Part shown: in pieces, positions 24,901 to 34,316 of the stretch
How positions within the stretch are numbered: the stretch's first letter is position 1
Layout of the letters: the number at the start of each line of letters is the position of its first letter
Source of the DNA: Antedon mediterranea
Taxonomy: Eukaryota; Echinodermata; Crinoidea; Comatulida; Antedonidae
NCBI RefSeq assembly: GCF_964355755.1
Contig: NC_092671.1
Span: 7,451,001-7,515,000 of the forward strand
DNA: 64,000 nucleotides
Direction of reading: 5' to 3'
Made by a program: the position numbers and the translations under genes
Notes under the pieces: generated by a model
Database searches by the model: none
What the model was told of the DNA's origin: nothing
The model's input: the letters and a program-made list of their open reading frames with translations, nothing else

Positions 24901-26211
24901 ATGGAGCAATAATGAGCAAATGCATGTGTCTGGCCATGAGATTTATGTCGTAAAATGAGATAGATTGATGTTTTACGACAGGCATATGTTTTAATTGATA
25001 AAGAGTAGTACAAAAATGTATTTGTTAAAAATGATTGACAATCAGTGCAGATTTCAAGAGTTACAGAAAGCGTACAGGATAACATACCGTCTCAAAAACA
25101 TGCAGGAATCCCGATCAATAGACTAAACTAAACTATTATATTAATGTGCGATTTGCAAAAATTCAAATTGTGCAAGGATTTTCTTGCGATTTTCTTGTAA
25201 ACCGTTAAAATCGCTCACAACATAAGAACAGTAAATCAGTCTTTTTTAAACAGGCAATCATTTCATAGTCATACAATTTGATGCAACAATCAGAAAGTAA
25301 TGTCCAGTGAGTTCCGGCCACATTGAAACTAATTTTCTACTGCTAGTCTTGACCAACGCTTAAAGTAGGCCTGAATATTAGGGGAATCTGTATGTGAAAG
25401 ATAGCCAACCTCCTTCCTAAATATAACTTAAACACCATTTGTGACGTTTTGCAAAAAAAATACATACATATTACTTTAAAAACATTAAACCAGGTCATTC
25501 CTTGTCTTAAATGTACATTTTATGGTAAATTATGATAAAAATTGAGAAACAATGCTCTACCTAAGTCGGTGAATGACCTCTCGTATAGTTTGTTATTTTA
25601 AATTAGATCTAAAAAACGTAAGGAAGGGGTCTTTAACCTAACCCTCTAAAGACTCTCAGAATATAAAATAAAAAGAAGTTGTCGGAACCCATATATCGAC
25701 ATGCAAAGTCCATAGTCTAATTCATTCGACTAAACAGACAGCTCGACAGAAAGCGTTTTCATTTGTGAATTGTAGTTAGGTAAATTCTTACGTCACACCT
25801 TATGGATATGACTATAGTGAATTAATATTCATTCATGTTTATGTGATGTTTCATGAGGGGTTTCAGGTACGAAAAGCTGACTGGCTGGGCCTTGTCACAT
25901 GGCCCCTACCAACCTACACATTTTAGCATATACAAAATAGGCCCATCTATCTAGCCCAGCTAGGGTAGGCCCTTTTCTAACTAGAGTAGCCTACTACTAC
26001 TAGTAGTAAGCCTACTTACTACTACTATACTCTACTCTAGGTATTTACTAGCGTCCTATACACCCTACACAGCCTGAGCCTAGAGAGGGAGCCTAGCTAG
26101 AAAACCCTATTAAACTTGTATTTAACGCTTTATAAAATTTCACTAAACTAATTCTTATTAGATCCCATTACCTTGCAAAAGTGGAAATTCAATTTCAATG
26201 TTGTCGTTCAT
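12974..26211 (-). CDS. MOCOS: Molybdenum cofactor sulfurase
   Basis: MOCOS transfers sulfur from L-cysteine to the molybdenum cofactor, activating xanthine dehydrogenase and aldehyde oxidase. Fourteen exons join in frame to 785 residues (human 888): 26172-26211, 22994-23150, 22121-22801, 21552-21628, 19869-20068, 19448-19564, 18989-19246, 18586-18748, 16838-16922, 16250-16365, 15109-15202, 14258-14414, 13630-13734 and 12974-13081. The N-terminal PLP-dependent cysteine-desulfurase domain shows YLDHAAATLYARRQL, YGNPHS, DSHTSVVGMREY, YPAQSNFSG, LLDAASYV and the PLP-lysine motif SFYKMFGFPTG (K ~243). It also has FFGGGTVQAY and the catalytic-cysteine loop RTGCFCNTGACQ (C ~401/403). Exon 7 enters the MOSC N-terminal domain (LYPVKSCGAMEV). 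The MOSC domain ends with FRANFVF and GPCTRCQMVCVDQETG (~718-733). The start has an in-frame upstream TAA. Intron 12 appears to be GC-AG. Confidence 0.97.
13166..13466 (+). mobile_element. tRNA-derived SINE in MOCOS intron 13
   Basis: The head resembles a tRNA: an A-box-like TGGCGCAGTGTGTTGG and an exact B box GGTTCGAATCC at about 13219-13229. A unique body follows, ending AAGCGCTATATAAAAACG and an AT-rich tail. It is antisense to MOCOS. The related tail GCGCTNTATAAA occurs elsewhere in this window. Confidence 0.85.
13735..14257 (-). other. GC-AG intron 12 of MOCOS
   Basis: The frame that keeps the conserved LKFN-VVGPCTRCQ junction requires exon 12 to end at AAC (14258), making the donor GCGAGT. 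The nearest GT donor, four bases downstream, would shift the downstream exon out of the MOSC frame. GC-AG introns are a known minor class. The lower part of the intron also carries a poly-C run at 14221-14232. Confidence 0.75.
15397..15765. mobile_element. Foldback element with 150-bp arms
   Basis: Left arm 15397-15549 and right arm 15619-15765 are near-perfect inverted copies around a 70-bp loop. The outer ends are CTAGATGACAAATTTCG and its inverse. The left arm has about 7 extra bases (near 15491). Each arm holds AACGTTTCGATC and a second GATC palindrome, part of the hammerhead-like core described in the findings. No ORF of note. It lies in MOCOS intron 10. Confidence 0.9.
15677..15721 (+). 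other. Hammerhead-like core in foldback arm
   Basis: On this strand the order is TTGAGAAG, a 6-bp stem (GATCTC/GAGATC) with a short loop, then GAAACGTTCGA. It resembles the CUGANGA-stem II-GAAA layout of hammerhead ribozymes, but has U for the first C and A where the invariant G is expected. An inverse copy lies at 15445-15489 on the minus strand. Activity is unlikely without those residues. Confidence 0.35.
16968..17154. mobile_element. hAT-like MITE
   Basis: The element spans 16976-17146 with inverted ends CAGTGGCGTAACG and its complement (CGTAATTG-type variant at the right). It is flanked by 8-bp direct repeats TAGTTAAT and TAGTTATG (6 of 8 match). CAGTGGCGT termini and 8-bp duplications are typical of hAT elements. 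It is in MOCOS intron 8. Solo ends occur near 23682 and 29925. Confidence 0.75.
17935..18195 (-). mobile_element. tRNA(Ser/Leu)-like SINE in MOCOS intron 8
   Basis: Read on the minus strand, the head has the A-box-like TGGCTGAGCGGTTAAGG and a B-box-like GGTTTGAGGAC. A body with GGATAAGGACTATAAACC follows, then GTGCACTTTAAAGAAC. The class is inferred from the promoter-like boxes; boundaries are approximate. Confidence 0.6.
18829..18962. mobile_element. MITE family A copy 4 (MOCOS intron 7)
   Basis: The left end is CTGCTCTATCTACATTATCA and the right end is ATAGTGTAGACAGAGCTT. The interior matches, with a short deletion before the right end. Confidence 0.85.
19603..19844. mobile_element. pogo-like MITE in MOCOS intron 5
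   Basis: The ends are CAGTAGAGTGCG and ATGTTCTACTG. The interior repeats CCTATTAAGGGG-type blocks in both orientations. A TA follows the right end, but the left flank is TT, so the duplication is degraded. A related fragment is at about 30050-30165. Confidence 0.75.
20765..20893. mobile_element. MITE family A copy 5 (MOCOS intron 4)
   Basis: The inner ends CACTATCAAACTAGTTTGAT and AAGTTTGATAGTGTAGGC surround the family interior. The outermost bases of both ends are lost or mutated. Confidence 0.8.
23262..23520 (+). repeat. 24-bp minisatellite in MOCOS intron 1
   Basis: About 11 copies of a 24-bp unit (GGCGGCACTGTACAATAAGT followed by GGGT). Because 24 is a multiple of three, and the unit lacks stops in several frames on both strands, it creates long artificial open frames (about 60-114 codons) encoding octapeptide repeats. 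These are not genes. Confidence 0.97.
23690..23930 (+). repeat. Degenerate longer-period repeat beside the 24-bp array
   Basis: Segments such as GTGGCACTGTA, TAGATAGAGATTGCACTAAA, TCTTGGGGAGTGGCAC and TTTTGTTCAGTG recur at roughly 100-bp spacing. They share the GGCACTGTAC core with the adjacent 24-bp array. They look like the older sequence from which the array was amplified. Confidence 0.65.
25432..25632. mobile_element. TTAA-flanked family B, internally deleted copy (MOCOS intron 1)
   Basis: About 200 bp flanked by TTAA at both sides. It matches only the two ends of the full copies (CATTCCTTGTCTTAAATGTA; AGATCTAAAAAACGTA); about 420 bp of the interior is missing. The right terminus is GGAAGGGGTCT; the left is diverged. 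Confidence 0.82.
25940..26060. repeat. CTAG-rich tract (MOCOS intron 1)
   Basis: Low-complexity sequence dominated by TAGGCCTA-, CTAGCTAG- and TACTACTAGTAG-type palindromic words. It is unlike the AT-rich background. Similar tracts lie near 5385-5445, 7080-7290, 33180-33280, 38560-38600 and 26400-26700. Confidence 0.8.
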
Positions 26212-26400
26212 TTGTCTATGGAAATCAACCGAAATTTAGCCTAACTTTTCTTCGTTTCGTACTGTGACTTTTACTTCTTGTTTTTATTTACATTAAACAG
26301 CGCCCTCTTAAATATCAAAATATCAAAACTTTTGTAAAAGAGCACTCTCCGATCCCCCTCTCTCTTCCCGCGGCGCATGCTCGAGTAGGTGTGAGCGATG
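26212..26400 (-). promoter_or_regulatory. MOCOS 5' flank and probable promoter
   Basis: The sequence just upstream of the MOCOS start is relatively GC-rich (TTCCCGCGGCGCATGCTCGA in the 26366-26390 area) within an AT-rich region, with no clear TATA box. Promoter assignment is by position. Confidence 0.45.
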
Positions 26401-26700
26401 TAGGGTGGTATGCCTAGGGAGGCCTAAGCCTAGCTAGGCAGAGTAACTAGGTCTAAGCTAGGCCTTTTTTAAAGCTATCTATAGCTACTACTACTAGGCC
26501 TAGGCTAGACCTAAGCTAGTAGTAGGCCTAGAGGAGGCCTAGGCTACTCTACACCTACTAGCCTAGCTAGCCAGCTAGTGCTAGTAGGCCCTAACCTAAC
26601 TAGGCCTAGGGCTACTCTTATATAGAAGAGCTCGCTAGCACTAGCCTACTAGGGGTAGGCCTATTAAAAAACTAGGGCTAGGCCTACTAAGGGGTGCTGG
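26400..26700. repeat. CTAG-rich palindromic tract upstream of MOCOS
   Basis: About 300 bp built from CCTAGGC, TAGGCCTAG, GCTAGC and CTACTAG words, on both strands. The density of CTAG and AGGCCT palindromes is extreme compared with the rest of the window. Confidence 0.9.
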
Positions 26701-27128
26701 TGAGTGTGTCATGGTGAGTGACCATAAAGGCTTACTTACATACTGGTAAGTTAGTGTCACTTTTGGTTACTTTAGCTATATTTTTTTTATGAATTTCAGT
26801 TTAAAAAAAATGTTTTTTTGTTATTCATTTTATTTATAAATTTTATGTTACATTCTACACAAGGAAAGAAATTTTAAAGCAGTTTCAAATCATAATGAAT
26901 GTGCAGTCTGAATTGGGTTATTTTGCGAGAGAGGGCAAATTGCATATATTATCATTTTCAATTACAGTCTACGCATTTTTCAATGACATTGATATGGGTC
27001 AAACGTGTGTTTAATGTTTTCTATCAGCACGGTAGTTTCACGGTAGCATTTCATGTAAACTCAAATATAAACTTTGCTGACTAAAGAAAAATATTAACAC
27101 TATAATATTAATTTAATAACTATATATA

Positions 27129-27260
27129 CTATAGCTGAAAATAAGTACTACGACTTGGTTGGAAACTGTACCATTTGGCGAATACCATAGCAAATCCATA
27201 TACCACAGCTATTATACCCATTGCCAACGAGACCACAGCAATGCTTTCTAACACTTTTAC
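27129..27260 (-). CDS. Candidate terminal exon with a transmembrane segment
   Basis: Read on the minus strand after a good acceptor (TTCTATTTTAGCATTAG), 43 codons precede TAG. They include a hydrophobic run (IAVVSLAMGIIAVVYGFAMV) followed by FAKWYSF, typical of a single membrane anchor with a short tail. AATAAA lies downstream near 26830. I do not recognise the protein. It could be a chance frame; no confirmed neighbour exon exists. Confidence 0.25.
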   Translation of the reverse strand, partial: VKVLESIAVVSLAMGIIAVVYGFAMVFAKWYSFQPSRSTYFQL

Positions 27261-28205
27261 CTAATGCTAAAATAGAATTTGTTTGAATATATATTGCATT
27301 ATTTTTCAACACATTTTGCTTTTAATTTGATATTAAACTTACTTTATATAAATAAAATATGAAATATTAATATTATTTCTACTATTAATGGTGGTAACAA
27401 AATGAATATTGATAAATGATTACACATATAAGGATCCTAGATTTATGACTCTTAAATCAGCCTTTGGATTCATATTTTATTTCTTTTTTTTTTTCAGTTT
27501 ATTTTTGACAGCTTGTAAATTAGAAAAAATATGCTTTTTACCTTGATCTTAATCTAGCACTTTAAAAATTTAACATGTTTTTTCCCCTTCCAAATTTACC
27601 TGTCATAATATTCTCTCTAGGGTATCTATTCATATATCAAGGTCACACCAATTTGGATATATTTACAAATCCAAATTATTGAAACTAAAGAAAAATTGGT
27701 TTCTGTTTCCGATATATTTGAAAGTCTATAATAACACTTGTATTTTATTTTATTGAACCATAGAGGTATTAAAGTGATTATATCTTTAGGATTGAATTTA
27801 ATATTGTAAGTATGTATATAATTTGATTTATATTGAATGGCCTGTAAATTTTACTTTCTAAAATGTTATTTTGCTAGCAATAATTACAAATTTTTATTAA
27901 AAAATAATATTGAAAATATACTTTTAGTTTATATTACAATAAAAATATTGTCAAATTGTTTTGACCCTCATATGAATGATTACCTTTAAGGACATTAAAC
28001 AGTGCCCTCTATTTGCAACTGATAAGGAAACTTTTTAAAATTTGTTTCTTTATGTCTGCTTTAGTTTGTAAAACCTTCAATTAAAACACATTTAATTTAT
28101 CATGCTGTCAAGCTAAATGTGTACATTCGTAAGTGTTAACAATTACTAATTACAATACTTTATGGGCTTTCAAATGCTTTTATTAAAATTCATTTCTGCA
28201 CCAAC

Positions 28206-28276
28206 CTTACTGCCTCTTAGATTAGGATTTGCGGCCCCAGGTGTCAAAATATCACTTAAAGTTATAGCTAGTAATT
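28206..28276 (-). CDS. Candidate internal exon
   Basis: On the minus strand, a stop-free stretch reading SDILTPGAANPNLRGSK lies between an AG (CACTAG) and possible donors AAG/GTTGGT or GCA/GTAAGG. With the first donor it joins in phase to the candidate exon at 27129-27260. The phase fit and balanced composition are the only support. Confidence 0.15.
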
Positions 28277-28641
28277 CTAGTGGAGCCACCAATCAGGAGA
28301 CTATATAATTCTTTCGTATGTCGCAATTGCTCGTTAATCAAGTACATGGTCCGTAGTTTGCTATTAATGTCTTTAATATGAGTAGAATCTTTATTAAATC
28401 ACTAGTTAATTAAAACTCGTAATACTGATTTAACATGGATAGAGTAAAGCTAAAGATTACAAATTTCTCCTTCAGGTTTTTTTCCTTAAGACATTCTGAC
28501 TACTGCTGTTATCATATTTGTCTTTAATTTAAATTTTTTTTTTATTATGAAAATAGTTTTCAAGTATGAGGACAAAATCAACATGATAAACATGCTCTTT
28601 GGCTTAGCTAGTGATGTTGTTCCTGTGACAGAATTGACCAT

Positions 28642-28684
28642 AGGATGTGATCACGTGACCATAGGATGTGATCACGTGACCATA
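28642..28684 (+). repeat. 21-bp direct duplication
   Basis: GACCATAGGATGTGATCACG plus T occurs twice in tandem and begins a third time. It contains the palindromes TGATCA and CACGTG. Confidence 0.85.
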
Positions 28685-28699
28685 TGATTAGAAGACTAC

Positions 28700-31400
28700 A
28701 TGATGATTACAAGCTCCAATTTCACTACACAAAGAAAACTCAACATTTAAATGGTAATTCATTATTATTAATTTATAAACCTTATGTATACAATATCAAT
28801 TATAATGAATGTATATAAGTGAATGGGGAGAATATTTTTATGAAAGATTAACTCTTCTATTCAATGCTCAGGCAAAGCCAAGTTGAATATCATAGGCTAG
28901 AATAGTCAGGCTTTCAACAAATAATTTTCATCTTCAACAATTCATTATTGTTTTATACTGTTCTGGAATTATGAATATTTAATTAATCTTTGGTGTTCGA
29001 TTTTCTTGGCCTCAGGAGTAGAGCAGTTATCGACGGCACGGCACAATCTCCAAGTTTGCTTCCCGCGCAATATTCATGCCTACGCATTGCATTTTACACA
29101 TAGCTCAGTCAAACATGTTTTCAATTGTCTATGAAAGAAATTAACGCACAAAATCAACCAATCAAATGGCTAGGACACACTTATATGTGTGTTGTAAAAT
29201 GGTATCATTAATACCCCATTACATGAATTTAAGCAAACATGTTTATGGGTCATATAAGCATTAAGATTAACCATCTGACCCTAAGATTCATTCACATGAT
29301 GATTATTAACAATTAGTTTGACAGCAAATCTTTTATCTTGCAATTAGGTTTTATTTTATCATTTAAACTTAATCCTAAGCAATGTTTCAAATGAGAATCG
29401 TTTGCTTGTTGAAAAGGAAATAACAATTTAATGGTTTTTAAATTATAACATTTTTATTTTCCTTTCTTAAAATATACACTAATAATTATTTACAACCGTC
29501 ATTAAAAAGCAAAATTTAATAGTCTGGTTGCTGCTTATAATTAGTAGATGAATCATATTTACGTGATACATTTCATTTGCAAGTAAAGGGTTATGACTTT
29601 TTAAAATAGAGTTTAAGGCCCTAGAAAGTAGGTATGAGGATTCTAAAATTAAGCCTGCTTAAGGTTTTAAGCTAGGGGTGGGTGGGAGAAATTTACATGA
29701 CTTTTTCCAGCTTTTACTTTAGGTTCATAATCATTAACCCATGAAAAATTTATAATAATAATAACTTATTTCTCCATTAACTTCTCAGAGTTGGTTTTAA
29801 CCAAATAAAATCTGCCTTTCAAACAGCATACAATTAAAAATATAGTTAAATTTACCGAGTCACTGAACTGAATACAAACTGATGCCATTGACTTGTACAT
29901 TCTACCATTGCTACCTAACCTGTACAGTGGCGTATAAATGGCTATGATCACTCACTGGCTAAACCAAGTGGGCCGGAGCTGCTTATGGGGCCCATGGCTT
30001 GAAAAAAAAAGATAAAAAAAATGTTGAAAAAGGCTAAAAATATTTTTTATGATGGGATACCTCTATTCAGGATTAAGAGGACACTTTCCTTTGAAACGAA
30101 CAAGGGGAAATATACGTTTTAACACTACAGCGAACCCCTACTCATGGGATATCCCTAGTGTGTAGTTAAGCAACGGGAATTGTGATATAAACGTCCTGCT
30201 TTTTATTAATTACGAGGTTTATTTCTATACTACTAGATTATCCATACTAAGTTCACTAAAATATCGGATGTCTCCATTTTCTCTGCTTTCATATAATTCA
30301 TTGCTTTACTAAACACCAGTGCAAGATATACTGTCTCAGTCATGAGAATCGTTTCTGCATGATATCTAAATTATATTTCTATGTATGTATGCTGATTGTT
30401 GATCAGGTTCATGTTTGATTCATTAACAACTTAGTTTGGACAGTCGGAAATACTAAAATATAAATGGAATTGAAAACCTCAGGGCAAACATAAAAAACGA
30501 ATGTTAAAAAGCTCAAATATATACAGAGAACAAACATGCAATCTATATAGGCTAATATTACCTTTTGCTATATATGTTTTATTTATTTATTTTCATGTAA
30601 AGATGTACACAGTATGCTGACTTCTATGGAAGGTTGTGAACAAAAGTTATTATTAATATAAATCTGAATGTGTCAAGAGGTGTCATGAGATACAGAAGCT
30701 TGATTAAAATAAATTTTTCTCAAAAGCTTTTAAATTAAGTCTTGTCAGAAAAGATTTTAAATGGAAAGTGTAGTTACATCTGTTTCATAAATATAAATGA
30801 ATTTGATAATGTTGAAGTGAAAGCAAAACAGAATAGTTTCAGTGATGTTTTGAGGCCTCTCATTCTTATTAATATACCAGACATTTTTTTACATAACTAA
30901 ACAGATTAATGTACATAAAGTTTTTAATATGAATACCAGGCTCATTGCTCCTAAGAATTAAAGTAGTTTTGTTTAAATCTGGTTTTATATCGGAGAAAAA
31001 AAATTAAAATCTCTTTCAATGACTTCCAAGTAAAAAAATTTGCTCAAAGTATGTCTTGAAGGCATAAAGAAAAAACTAGCTTTTACAGAACATAGTCTTG
31101 AACAAAAAGTATGTGGGACAATGTATATAAAATAATGCGAAAATAAAAGTCATTAATATGTTTTAATGTGCGTTTTTCCAACCAAAAGTGGTCAAAATAT
31201 GTGGAGGCCTTAAGGTAAAAATCATAAACCTAGAATCCGTCTACCAATTAGATCAATAAACATGTAGAAGACATTAAGGTAGTGTTTTAATGGCCTGAAT
31301 TCCTTCTAAATTATTGATATAGCAAACCAAAGACATAGAAACTTGTACAAGGCAATAGAATATTACATATGTGTGTCTTGTGGCTTTTATTTTATGTGTT
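28700..31400. other. Gene-poor stretch with repeat debris
   Basis: I see no supportable gene. Recognisable pieces are a degraded tRNA-like segment near 29015-29085 (A-box-like start, GTTTGCTTCCCGC), a hAT-like end CAGTGGCGTA near 29925, and a pogo-like fragment near 30050-30165 related to the element at 19603-19844. The rest is AT-rich unique sequence. Confidence 0.5.
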
Positions 31401-31408
31401 TTTCTTAA

Positions 31409-31690
31409 AGAAGTATTTTCCCCATAAGCATGAAAAATGAAGATTAATAAAAAAAGGCATTGAATATGCCATTTTACAGTTTCAATAGAGATAATCACTT
31501 TCGTAGAAAAAAAAATGTTTTCACTTATCAAAAGACAAAATAAATGGTTAAATTCAACCAAAAACCTATTTTGCTTTCAATTACAGATTTTTCAGGTAAA
31601 ATATTTTTTTTCGATCTAATTTTTGGTCAAATTGAATAACTATTATGTGACATTAAAATGGCATATTCAACACAAATATTGAAGAAAAAA
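31409..31690. mobile_element. TTAA-flanked family C, degraded copy
   Basis: It starts after TTAA with AGAAGTATTTTCCCC and then follows the copy at 58087-58416 closely (ATGTTTTCACTT, AAATAAATGGTTAAATTCAA, TGAATAACTATTATG). The right terminus is not recognisable. A stop-free frame over it is incidental. Confidence 0.8.
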
Positions 31691-32820
31691 AAATCTGATT
31701 CAAAGGGAAGAAAAATCAAGTCATTTCAAGTATAAAATGTGTGTCATGCAAAAGAAAAATAAAAAAAAATTGAAACTGTGTTAAAACAGAAAACAGAATT
31801 TGTTAAAAAAATGTCTAGGTTTATTACTAACTTTTCATATTACACGCATTTATTTGTATCGTCACCAAGTGACAGAACATGCCATACAATACTCATTTGT
31901 CTGACCAAAATTATTAACTATAGATATTAAACAACTTTTCATGGACATACATTTGTCCGACGTTATACTGGTCATTCGTGTAATTATCTCGTAGTCAGAC
32001 TAGTGTCTCGACGTGTGGACATAAAGGTAAACAGATTGCTTGGCTTCTGATTTATCAATAGTGTCATTGTTTGTTAATAGCCCCAAAATAATTCATATTG
32101 TATTAGTGTCTGATAGTATACAAAATGAATGTTTATGAATATGAGTTGAATAGTAAAATATTTTACAGTAAAATAATGACCTATTCAACTCTGCTTTCCC
32201 CGTTGAAGAGAGTCCGAATGAAAATATTCACCACATTCAACAAAATAAATTATTTGTTTTATACCTACAGTTCTAGAGAAAAATAATATTCAATTTAATC
32301 CCTGCTTTTGAATTTTATCGTCGAAGACTAGACGGGAGGCTAGGCCAATTGAAAAGCAGCAATCCTATTTTGGCAGCGGGGTGGCGTAGACCTTGCACAC
32401 TACTGTTTCAAACATGTAACGGTCACCAGCCTCACTTTTTGCAAAAACTGAAACACTTTTTACAAAAACTTTTAATGTAAACCAGCCACTTCCAATATCG
32501 AAGGTTAGGCCATGCATACATTTGACACTATGATATTTGCCATTGGAGAAATTACAGATTGTGGACTCTTCTTAGTCTTACTGTCATGTATATTCCAGCC
32601 TCCCTAACAATTTAAAATTACTGACCATGCAATAGAACTTTGAAATGGAAAAAGATAATGCATGTCATGTCTTATGAAGTCAACCAATCACTTTGACCTG
32701 TTATAATACCTAGAATATGTAATTATGTATTACAAAGTTTATCAATTACAGTATGTTTCTTTAAAAACCTTCAGTAATAATAACATACAGAATAATGTAT
32801 GTTTTGATTAAATATCTTAA

Positions 32821-33450
32821 AGCCCCCTTCCCTACGTTATTTAGATCTAATTTAAGATCACAAACTATATTTAATGTAAAAATAATACTATATGGTCCTA
32901 TTGCGATAACTTTTTCGTCTTTAAACGGTTAAAAATGTGAAAAATAAGTCGATTCTAATAATTATAGCGGCCCGCTACAAATCCCAAAATGCATTGCGTA
33001 CGGATCGGATTGATATTTTTGTTTTTCACCTGTAATTCGCCCACTTTTCGATCGATCGTGAGGCCAAAACAAATGGAAGACTCCAAACTTTTAAGCAAAA
33101 ATATCGGGTTTTCCCCAAATTGTATCAACGGAGTCTGGCAAAAATAGAAAGACAATTAATGCAGCAACTATACAACGTCAGGCTAGGTATATAGCTAGCG
33201 TATGATGTTCGTACGTTACCGATGTTTACCAGCTAGGCCTACAAAACTAAGCCTAGCTAGGCTAGGCCTAAGACCGTCCACGAGAAGTCGATTGCCGCTA
33301 GCTACTTAGGTAGTGCATTGTTTCTCACTTTTTATCATAATTTACTATAAAACGTACATTTAAGACAAGGAATGACATGATTTAATGTTTTTAAAGTGAT
33401 ATATATGTATTATTTTCCAAAAAACGTCCAAAATTGCAGGGAAGGGGTCT
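32821..33450. mobile_element. TTAA-flanked family B, copy 1
   Basis: 630 bp flanked by TTAA (32817-32820 and 33451-33454). The inverted ends are AGCCCCCTTCCCT and AGGGAAGGGGTCT. Non-coding. It is inverted relative to the copy at 38388-39013. The interior includes a CTAG-rich piece and GATCGATCG. Confidence 0.92.
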
Positions 33451-33916
33451 TTAATGTAGGCCATGCGATTGTAAACGTTTATTATACTTTGCCTATACTT
33501 TATTTTGTACTACAAAACCAACACCTGTTATGGAGGTATTTGCTTAGATGAATGTAAGTTGCTTTTATTGAACATAATGATTGGCATTCATACTGATCAT
33601 AAATCACCTATTATGACAATTCACTCTCCTGTCAATAATCAACAAAGACCTAATTGAAACAACTTTCACAGAACATAAAAAACACACATTTGATAAGCAT
33701 TCTTAATGATTAAGTAAGTTTTTACTCAGACAGCCGATCTAGTTCTAACATTTATTTTTCAATTGCTTTATACCTACAGTATGACTTTTCCATGATTTGT
33801 ATTTTGTATTGATAAATGACAAATACACACATCTTGTTGTATTTTTGTACACAGAACCAAGATTTGAACACATTAACATAGAATTAGTCGTGGTTGCATT
33901 TCTCATGGTTTTCACA

Positions 33917-33978
33917 AGCGCCTTGAGCACTTTGTGGATATGTGCGCTCTATAAACCTTATTATTATTATTAATTAGT
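33917..33978 (+). mobile_element. SINE/LINE 3' tail with (ATT)n
   Basis: CGCCTTGAGCACTTTGTGGA, then GTGCGCTCTATAAACC and a (TTA)n run. A near-identical tail is at 36808-36870. Typical 3' end of a retroposon; the body is not recognisable. Confidence 0.65.
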
Positions 33979-34025
33979 AAGGTGGTACGAAAGTTTCAGG
34001 CAACTGAAGTACTAAAACAGAATGT

Positions 34026-34088
34026 AAAGCTCTGTCTACACTACCAAACTCTTTTGACTAAAAAAAAGTTTGATATGCCCAAATGTAA
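34026..34088. mobile_element. MITE family A copy 6 (left end only)
   Basis: AAGCTCTGTCTACACTACCA followed by about 40 bp of family interior, then unrelated sequence. The right half is missing. Confidence 0.8.
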
Positions 34089-34111
34089 TATAATATACTG
34101 TAAATTGTATA

Positions 34112-34228
34112 AAGCTCTGTCTACACTATCAAACAAAGTGACAAAAAAAAGTGTGATGTGCCCAAATTATATGATATCATGTCTATATATGGGCACATCA
34201 AGTTTGATAGTGTAGACAGAGCTTAAGT
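34112..34228. mobile_element. MITE family A copy 7
   Basis: Complete but short copy with near-perfect ends AAGCTCTGTCTACACTATCA and TGATAGTGTAGACAGAGCTT, only 24 bp from the partial copy before it. Confidence 0.92.
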
Positions 34229-34316
34229 GACTTTCAAAATTGTTGGCAGCTACCACACCTGTCCCATTTCACACAACAGAAGATGGCTCTGCTGCCTTGT
34301 AATTTAATATATATTG

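Noticed and set aside
29015-29085. Possible tRNA gene
   Set aside because: A and B boxes are only approximate and a cloverleaf cannot be drawn; more likely decayed SINE sequence.
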